Notes under the pieces: model-generated
The model's input: the letters and a program-made list of their open reading frames with translations, nothing else
Told to the model about the DNA's origin: nothing
The model's database searches: none
Program-made: the position numbers and the translations under genes
Shown here: piece by piece, positions 23,100-28,253 of the stretch
Layout: every line of letters starts with the position of its first letter
Position numbering within the stretch: position 1 is the stretch's first letter
Assembly: GCA_035361955.1 (NCBI GenBank)
Contig: DAOSDC010000019.1
Coordinates: 1 to 28,253 of the forward strand
Direction: 5' to 3'
DNA from: UBA6120 sp035361955
GTDB lineage: Bacteria > Bacillota_I > Bacilli_A > RFN20 > CAG-826
DNA: 28,253 nucleotides

Positions 23100-24007
23100 G
23101 ACTGCAATTTTTCCAAAACGTTAATAAAATGTGGCGGTAGTCGACATTCAAACGTCATTTTTTCACCAGTATGCGGATGGGTCAACATTAACTTATGCGC
23201 ATGTAGTAATTGCCCGTCTTTGTATAACGGATCTTTGCCTCCATACAATGGATCGCCAACGATTGGATGGAGAATATAGGACAAATGCACGCGAATCTGA
23301 TGGGTGCGTCCTGTCTCAAGGCGCACGGCTAGCAGTGTATAGCCACTGAATCTTGATATAACCTTAAAGTTGGTTTTGGCTTCTTTTCCAAGTCTAAGAT
23401 TGACAGCCATCTTTTGGCGATAGCGTTGATCCCGTCCAATCGGAGCATCAATGATGCCTTCTGTCTCAGTGATGACGCCTTTGACGAGCGCGATATATTC
23501 ACGGTGCATGCTATGGTCAACCAATTGCTTTGCAAGATGACGGTGGGCCACATCATTGACGGCGACGACCAATAAGCCCGAAGTGTCCTTATCAATTCGG
23601 TGGACGATGCCCGGACGTTTGACGCCGTTAATGCCACTGAGTGTGGGATATCGGGCTAACAATCCGTTGACAAGCGTATCATCACGATGGCCAGGTGCGG
23701 GATGGGTCACGACACCGACAGGTTTATCGATGACGATGATGTCTTCGTCACGGTAAATCTCGGTAAATGGCACTTCCGCTTTTGGTAATATCGATTCACT
23801 AAGGTCGGGAATCGCTATTTCGATCGTATCGTTAAGACGGGGCAAATACGAGGGTCGCACTAATTCCCCATTGACGCGAATTGCTCCTTGTTTAATAAGT
23901 GATTCGACGCGCGACCGTGATAAATCGGTACGCATCGTGGCTATAAGCTTATCGATGCGCCGCAATGTTTGTTCGCTATTAGTAATGTGAATGACGCTAT
24001 TTGGCAT
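23096..24007 (-). CDS. Large-subunit rRNA pseudouridine synthase, RluD/YlyB type
   Basis: This 303-residue protein has an N-terminal S4 RNA-binding domain (about 15-70, SRVESLIKQGAIRVNGE) and a pseudouridine synthase domain. The catalytic aspartate is Asp139 in VHRIDKDTSGLLVVA, and the RluD-type tail motif is ETGRTHQIRVHLSY. It converts uridines of 23S rRNA to pseudouridine. The start ATG overlaps the lspA 3' end by 11 bases without a clear ribosome site. The order lspA-rluD-type synthase is the Bacillota one (lspA-ylyB). The exact target uridines cannot be told from sequence. Confidence 0.94.
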   Translation of the reverse strand: MPNSVIHITNSEQTLRRIDKLIATMRTDLSRSRVESLIKQGAIRVNGELVRPSYLPRLNDTIEIAIPDLSESILPKAEVPFTEIYRDEDIIVIDKPVGVVTHPAPGHRDDTLVNGLLARYPTLSGINGVKRPGIVHRIDKDTSGLLVVAVNDVAHRHLAKQLVDHSMHREYIALVKGVITETEGIIDAPIGRDQRYRQKMAVNLRLGKEAKTNFKVISRFSGYTLLAVRLETGRTHQIRVHLSYILHPIVGDPLYGGKDPLYKDGQLLHAHKLMLTHPHTGEKMTFECRLPPHFINVLEKLQS

Positions 24008-24491
24008 GTTTAGCTTTTACATGATCCTCAATTAACATAATGATTATCAAAGAAATCGTGCCCACGACCAGTGCCATGTCGGCGACGTTAAACGTTGGAA
24101 ACGGATAGCCAAAGATGTTAAAGGCCAAAAAATCAATGACACCTTCTTGATAAAAGGCGCGATCGATAAAATTGCCCCATGTGCCTCCAATCATTAGCAT
24201 CAGCGCGGCTTTCCACCATTGATTAAGGCTGGCTTTTTTATAAAAGAAAAAACCAATCATGGCGATACCGGCCACGAAACTGATGATTGCTAATAGCCAC
24301 GGCACCGATGAAAGAATCGACCATGCGGCGCCCGTGTTTCTAGTGTAATCAAGGCGAAAGAAACCGGGGATGATTGTCAGCGAGACATCGTTAAGATAAG
24401 CGGCCCATTTCGTGATTTGGTCGACGATGACAATTAAAATTGCCAACCAACCAAACGATCGGAAAAAGGCGACAAGCTGTTTCTTAATCAT
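23997..24491 (-). CDS. lspA: Prolipoprotein signal peptidase II
   Basis: This 164-residue membrane protease removes the signal peptide of lipid-modified prolipoproteins. Four transmembrane helices are visible (about 12-30, 63-83, 94-108 and 136-156). Conserved motifs are DQITKW near 24-29, NTGAAWS near 52-58, GGTWGNFIDR with catalytic Asp110, and FNVADM with catalytic Asp138. The start overlaps the ileS stop as ATGA, so it is coupled to ileS, as in many Bacillota and Proteobacteria. Its presence says this organism makes lipoproteins. Confidence 0.97.
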   Translation of the reverse strand: MIKKQLVAFFRSFGWLAILIVIVDQITKWAAYLNDVSLTIIPGFFRLDYTRNTGAAWSILSSVPWLLAIISFVAGIAMIGFFFYKKASLNQWWKAALMLMIGGTWGNFIDRAFYQEGVIDFLAFNIFGYPFPTFNVADMALVVGTISLIIIMLIEDHVKAKHAK

Positions 24492-27214
24492 ATGTTCAGC
24501 GCCTCAAGGCAACGCGTGCACAGTTTTACTTCTTCGACTTGGTTGATGTCATCATAATAATTCCAGCAACGGTCGCATTTATGGCCCTGATGCCGCGACA
24601 CGTTGGCTACGACGGTTTCTCCCAATTTCAATTCGACTTCACTGACGATGAAATACCGTGCCAGTTCCAGTTGATCAATGCTTGATAGAAGATCATAAAT
24701 ACGGCCCTCGGGCAATGTCAGTACCACCCGCGCTTCTTGTGCGCTGCCAAAGATGCCGCTACTACGCCCTTCCTCGAGCTTCTTAAGCACGATGTCGCGT
24801 ACATCTAGTAGTTCGTCATATCGTTGTAGCAAGTCCGAGTCGAGCTGATTGACGATCGGATAATCGTTTAACTGCGCAAACATCGACTTGGTTCCCGGCA
24901 GTTGTTGATACGCTTCTTCCATCGTGAAAGGAAGCAAAGGTGTCAGCATATAAATTAGGCCTGACAAAATCCGATAATACGTTGTTTGTACTTGTAGACG
25001 CCTAATAGAAGTCATTGGTTCACAGTAAAGGATGTCTTTGGTCATGTCGCAGTAAAACGAGGATAAATCGCGAGACACGAAATTGGATACGTACATCATC
25101 GCTCCCGCGAAGTTATATTCATCCATCGCTTCACTGACGCGGCTCACCAAACGGTCAAACGAGGCTAACGCCATGCGATCGATGATGGCTAAGTCCGTTT
25201 GCATCTCGGTTATGGGGTTGAATTGCCCCTGGTCGCCATGGGACAGATTGCCAAGCATGAATTTGATCGTGTTGCGGATTTTGCGATATCCTTCGGCGTT
25301 ACCTTTGAAAATATCCTCACTGGCGCGCACGTCAGCTTGATAATCGACGGTGGCCGCCCATAACCGCAAAATATCGGCACCGTATACTTGGCACATCTTC
25401 AACGGATCGATGCCGTTACCTTTGGATTTGGACATTTTTTCACCTTTGCCATCGACGACGAAACCATGACTAACGACTTGATCATAGGGACTTCGGCCTC
25501 TTGTAGCAACGCCGATAATCAGGCTCGAATTAAACCAACCTCGATATTGATCGGAGCCTTCTAAGTACAAATCCGCCGGCCATTTTTGTCCTCGTTCAAG
25601 TAGCACACCAACGCTTGATGATCCGGAGTCGAACCACACGTCCATAATATCGGTTTCCTTATAGAACCCGAAATTCGGCGAGGCGTGATTGTGATAGCCA
25701 TCGGGTAGTAGGTCTTTGGCTTCTTTTTCAAACCAAACGTTGGACCCGTGCTCGCGAATGAGTTTTTGAATATGCTTGAAGACATTCTCGTCGATAATCG
25801 GAGAACCGTCTTCGTTATAAATAATCGGAATCGGAACGCCCCACACGCGTTGGCGCGAGATGCACCAATCACCGCGGTCTTTAATCATGTTGTGGATGCG
25901 TAATTTCCCCCAACTTGGTGTCCATTTGACGCGATTGATTTCCTCAAGCAGTTGCTGTCTAATTGGTTCAATCGAACAAAACCATTGCGGCGTCGCTCGG
26001 TAGATCAAAGGTTTGCCAGTGCGCCAATCATGGGGATAACTGTGGGGGTATTTATGGGAAGCCAGTAAGGAACCTGAATCTTTAAGCATCGTGATGATTT
26101 TCTCATTGGCGGCCTCATAAAACATCCCGGCGAGTTCGCTTCCAGCTTCTTCGGTCATGATACCGCGGCCATCGACGGGGCAAAGTGGCGCCAAATGATA
26201 GGCTTTGCCGACCGTAAAATCTTCTTCGCCGTGCCCAGGTGCCGTATGCACGAGTCCAGTGCCAGTATCACTGGTAACATGCTCACCTAAAATCAAGATT
26301 GACTTACGTGGCAAAAATGGATGGTCGGCTTCGGCGAATTCGATGTCTTTACCAAGGAATGTTTTGATGAGTTCGGCTTTTTGTAAACCCAAAGCTTTGA
26401 CGAGTACTTCTTTTAGATCAGTTAAAAATACGAGTGTGCCCAAGTCGGTGTCATAACGACCATAGACAAACTCGGGATGGGCGCTGATTGCCAAATTGCC
26501 AGGAAGCGTCCAGGGGGTTGTCGTCCATATTACTAACTTGTCGCCGATTTGCAGCGGTCCGACCGCCTTCGAGACCGAAAAAGCCACATAAATAGCCGTG
26601 GATGTGACATCTTCATATTCGATTTCGGCTTCAGCTAAAGCTGATTCGCTGCTCGGTGACCAATAAACCGGCTTTAAACCTTTATAGATAAGGCCGCTGA
26701 GCGCCATTTGCGCAAAGACGCCGATTTGAGCGGCTTCGTAATCAGGGTGGAGTGTCACATAAGGATGGTCGAAATCGCCGACGACGCCTAAACGCCGAAT
26801 TTGTTCTTTTTGACGATCGACTTGCTCAAGCGCAAAGACGCGACAGGCCTCGCGGAAAGATGCGGTTGACATCGACTTGCGGTTGACGCCCTTTTTCGTC
26901 AAGTGGTTTTCAATCGGGAGACCATGAGTGTCCCATCCAAGCGTGAACGGAGTATAAAATCCACGCATGTTTTTGTAACGGACGACGATATCTTTTAGAA
27001 AGCGGTTAAGCATATGGCCCACGTGCATGTCGCCATTGGCATAGGGTGGCCCATCATGGAGTTGGAATTCTGGGCAGCCCTGGCGATGATCCAACATCGC
27101 CTGATAATAGTTTTGGTCTTGCCACGATTTGACGAACTGCGGTTCCTTGATATTCAAGTTGCCGCGCATTTCAAAATTCGTCTTCGGCATTAATAATGAT
27201 TTTTTTACTTCCAT
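24488..27214 (-). CDS. ileS: Isoleucyl-tRNA synthetase
   Basis: This 908-residue class I synthetase charges tRNA-Ile. The HIGH-type motif HVGH is at 64-67 in DGPPYANGDMHVGHML, and KMSKS is near 593. The editing domain lies between (for example IWTTTPWTLPGNLA near 228-241). The C-terminal zinc finger has CDRC and CTRC pairs near the end (about 886-901). Its form matches the bacterial IleS1 rather than the eukaryote-like IleS2. The ribosome site AAGGAG stands 7 bases before the ATG. A T-box leader with an ATC triplet precedes it, and lspA and the rluD-type gene follow in the same transcript. Confidence 0.98.
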   Translation of the reverse strand: MEVKKSLLMPKTNFEMRGNLNIKEPQFVKSWQDQNYYQAMLDHRQGCPEFQLHDGPPYANGDMHVGHMLNRFLKDIVVRYKNMRGFYTPFTLGWDTHGLPIENHLTKKGVNRKSMSTASFREACRVFALEQVDRQKEQIRRLGVVGDFDHPYVTLHPDYEAAQIGVFAQMALSGLIYKGLKPVYWSPSSESALAEAEIEYEDVTSTAIYVAFSVSKAVGPLQIGDKLVIWTTTPWTLPGNLAISAHPEFVYGRYDTDLGTLVFLTDLKEVLVKALGLQKAELIKTFLGKDIEFAEADHPFLPRKSILILGEHVTSDTGTGLVHTAPGHGEEDFTVGKAYHLAPLCPVDGRGIMTEEAGSELAGMFYEAANEKIITMLKDSGSLLASHKYPHSYPHDWRTGKPLIYRATPQWFCSIEPIRQQLLEEINRVKWTPSWGKLRIHNMIKDRGDWCISRQRVWGVPIPIIYNEDGSPIIDENVFKHIQKLIREHGSNVWFEKEAKDLLPDGYHNHASPNFGFYKETDIMDVWFDSGSSSVGVLLERGQKWPADLYLEGSDQYRGWFNSSLIIGVATRGRSPYDQVVSHGFVVDGKGEKMSKSKGNGIDPLKMCQVYGADILRLWAATVDYQADVRASEDIFKGNAEGYRKIRNTIKFMLGNLSHGDQGQFNPITEMQTDLAIIDRMALASFDRLVSRVSEAMDEYNFAGAMMYVSNFVSRDLSSFYCDMTKDILYCEPMTSIRRLQVQTTYYRILSGLIYMLTPLLPFTMEEAYQQLPGTKSMFAQLNDYPIVNQLDSDLLQRYDELLDVRDIVLKKLEEGRSSGIFGSAQEARVVLTLPEGRIYDLLSSIDQLELARYFIVSEVELKLGETVVANVSRHQGHKCDRCWNYYDDINQVEEVKLCTRCLEALNI

Positions 27215-27231
27215 CGCTTTGCTCCTTAAAT

Positions 27232-27254
27232 AATAAAAGCGTCCCTAAGGACGC
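27232..27254 (-). terminator. T-box attenuator hairpin before ileS
   Basis: On the minus strand the stem GCGTCC with GGACGC (27239-27254), 4-base loop, is followed by TTTTATT. It is shorter than the valS counterpart but has the same arm sequence. Confidence 0.9.
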
Positions 27255-27453
27255 CTTGGCGCGGTACCACCTTAATTCGTAACGATTCGTTACGCACTTA
27301 CGATCTGATAACGGAGATATCCGACGGGCTTACTCATTTCAGCGCCGCTCGGGAGACGGGATACCGTTGATGTTCGTTAATCGGCCTTGCACCAGTTGCC
27401 GAATCGCTGTTAACGAGTTTGAAATCAACGACGTGTCGTCACCATCGATTTAT
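27255..27453 (-). ncRNA. T-box leader of ileS, Ile specifier ATC
   Basis: The T-box sequence AAGGTGGTACCGCGCC is on the minus strand at about 27258-27273. Stem I carries CAGCGA and a distal loop CTGGTGCAAG of the usual kind, flanked by TCGGC and GCCGA. The triplet ATC (27369-27371) in GAACATCAACG sits on the 3' side of the specifier loop and is an isoleucine codon. I do not see the GAGTA turn that is clear in the valS leader. Uncharged tRNA-Ile is the expected ligand. Confidence 0.93.
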
Positions 27454-27459
27454 GCAGTC

Positions 27460-27489
27460 ATTATGTCACATTTGCTAGACAATAGGCAA
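27460..27489 (-). promoter_or_regulatory. Candidate promoter of the ileS leader
   Basis: On the minus strand TTGCCT (27484-27489), 18 bases, CATAAT (27460-27465), with TG in extended -10 position. It starts 3 bases after the ftsZ stop; no terminator separates ftsZ from it. Confidence 0.65.
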
Positions 27490-27491
27490 GG

Positions 27492-28253
27492 TTATTGTAA
27501 GTGTTTGTCGCTTAAGAATTCTGGTAATAGGCTTGTCGTTTCATCGACAAGTGGCGTTTCCTTCACTTCGCCTTCCTCACCTCCGTCGAGCAGTGAAATA
27601 TTTTCTTTGACGGATGGTTTGACGGCTTGGTAACTCGGAACAGCCGTATAATCGTATTCTTCGGCAAAATCGGCGGCGATGACACTGACGAGAATTTGAT
27701 CGCTTAGCTGTTCGTTGATGGCGACGCCAAATTTGATATCGAGGTTCGTGCCGGCGATTTCAATGATGCGGTCAACCGTCTCTTGGGCTTCGTATAAACT
27801 GACTTCGGGTCCGCATGTGATGGCGACGATCGCTTTGCGGGCACCGGTCAGGCTCGATTCAAGCAATGGACAACTGACGGCCGATTGGGCGGCGTTGAGC
27901 GCCTTATTGTCGCCTTGTCCCATCCCAAAGCCAATCAAACTGATGCCACTGGCTTTCAAAACATTGCGTACGTCGGCAAAATCAAGATTAATAACGGCGG
28001 GCATCAAAATCAAATCGGTTACTGTTTTGACCGATTGCGATAAGACGTTATCGGCTTCGCGGAATGCTTGTCCAATTGGAATGTTGCCGGCAGTCATCAT
28101 CAATTTATCGTTGCTGACGATAATCATCGAATCAACGGCTTTTTTAAGTTCAGTCAAACCGGCGACACTATTAGCGATGCGCTTTTTGCCCTCGAAACTA
28201 AATGGGCGCGTGACGATGCCGACGGTTAAACATCCTTCTTCTTTGGCGATACG
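27492..28253 (-). CDS. ftsZ: Cell-division GTPase FtsZ (C-terminal part; cut by window edge)
   Basis: The frame is open to the right edge, giving 253 complete codons plus the stop; the GTP-binding G-box lies outside the window. Visible are AKEEGCLTVGIVTRPFSFEG at the edge, the T7 catalytic-loop region NLDFADVRNVL, and the C-terminal domain ending GVAINEQLSDQILVSVIAADF. A short acidic linker then leads to the tail TSLLPEFLSDKHLQ, in which LLPEFL replaces the common DIPxFL peptide that binds FtsA or SepF. FtsZ polymers form the division ring under the membrane. Its presence shows that this lineage still divides by an FtsZ ring. Confidence 0.97.
   Translation of the reverse strand, partial: RIAKEEGCLTVGIVTRPFSFEGKKRIANSVAGLTELKKAVDSMIIVSNDKLMMTAGNIPIGQAFREADNVLSQSVKTVTDLILMPAVINLDFADVRNVLKASGISLIGFGMGQGDNKALNAAQSAVSCPLLESSLTGARKAIVAITCGPEVSLYEAQETVDRIIEIAGTNLDIKFGVAINEQLSDQILVSVIAADFAEEYDYTAVPSYQAVKPSVKENISLLDGGEEGEVKETPLVDETTSLLPEFLSDKHLQ

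Noticed and set aside
27367..27633. 88-codon plus-strand frame across the ileS leader and the ftsZ end
   Set aside because: It runs antisense through stem I of the T-box and through ftsZ codons; no ribosome site.
1..28253. CRISPR arrays, insertion sequences, prophage or defence genes
   Set aside because: I saw no regularly spaced repeats, transposase or integrase motifs, or defence domains on either strand.

Overview
This window comes from a member of the Bacillota, probably from the reduced, Mollicute-like side of the class Bacilli (Acholeplasma, Izemoplasma, RF39 or Erysipelotrichia relatives). The signs are T-box leaders on valS and ileS, an L27 with a cleavable N-terminal extension plus its protease Prp, RNase HIII, MutS2, and a helical protein beside tig and lon in the slot held by MPN330/MG237 in mycoplasmas. 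TGA is a normal stop (ruvA, nadE, uvrC), so this is not a TGA=Trp Mycoplasma/Spiroplasma. Base composition looks moderate rather than very AT-rich.

Layout. All genes but rnhC are on the minus strand, so transcription reads from high to low coordinates: partial ftsZ; a T-box leader and ileS-lspA-rluD; rnhC on the plus strand, converging on rluD and diverging from mutS2; mutS2-uvrC-tRNA-Arg(UCU) with a terminator; a CASTOR/POLLUX-type ion channel; a helical DUF3196-like protein; tig-lon-engB; a T-box leader and valS, a 58-residue double-glycine-type peptide gene and radC; rplU-prp-rpmA with its own promoter, leader and terminator; a lipid-linked glycosyltransferase, obgE, nadE, a previously hidden 31-codon membrane-peptide gene, ruvA and ruvB; and the start of secDF, cut by the window edge. 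No gap between genes exceeds 300 bases; the longest (about 280, 250 and 200 bases) hold the two T-box leaders and the rplU leader.

Functionally this is a housekeeping segment: translation (valS, ileS, L21, L27, Prp, Obg, EngB, RluD, tRNA-Arg), protein folding, turnover and secretion (Tig, Lon, SecDF, LspA), DNA repair and recombination (RuvAB, RadC, UvrC, MutS2, RNase HIII), NAD synthesis and division (FtsZ). From uvrC to secDF the order resembles that of the Bacillus subtilis chromosome, with the cell-shape and septum-placement genes (mreBCD, minCD) missing between radC and rplU, and with sepF and divIVA missing between ftsZ and ileS. The novel material is small and lies at the junctions: the double-glycine peptide with its ribosome-site hairpin, the 31-codon membrane peptide between nadE and ruvA, and several perfect palindromes over promoters or ribosome binding sites.
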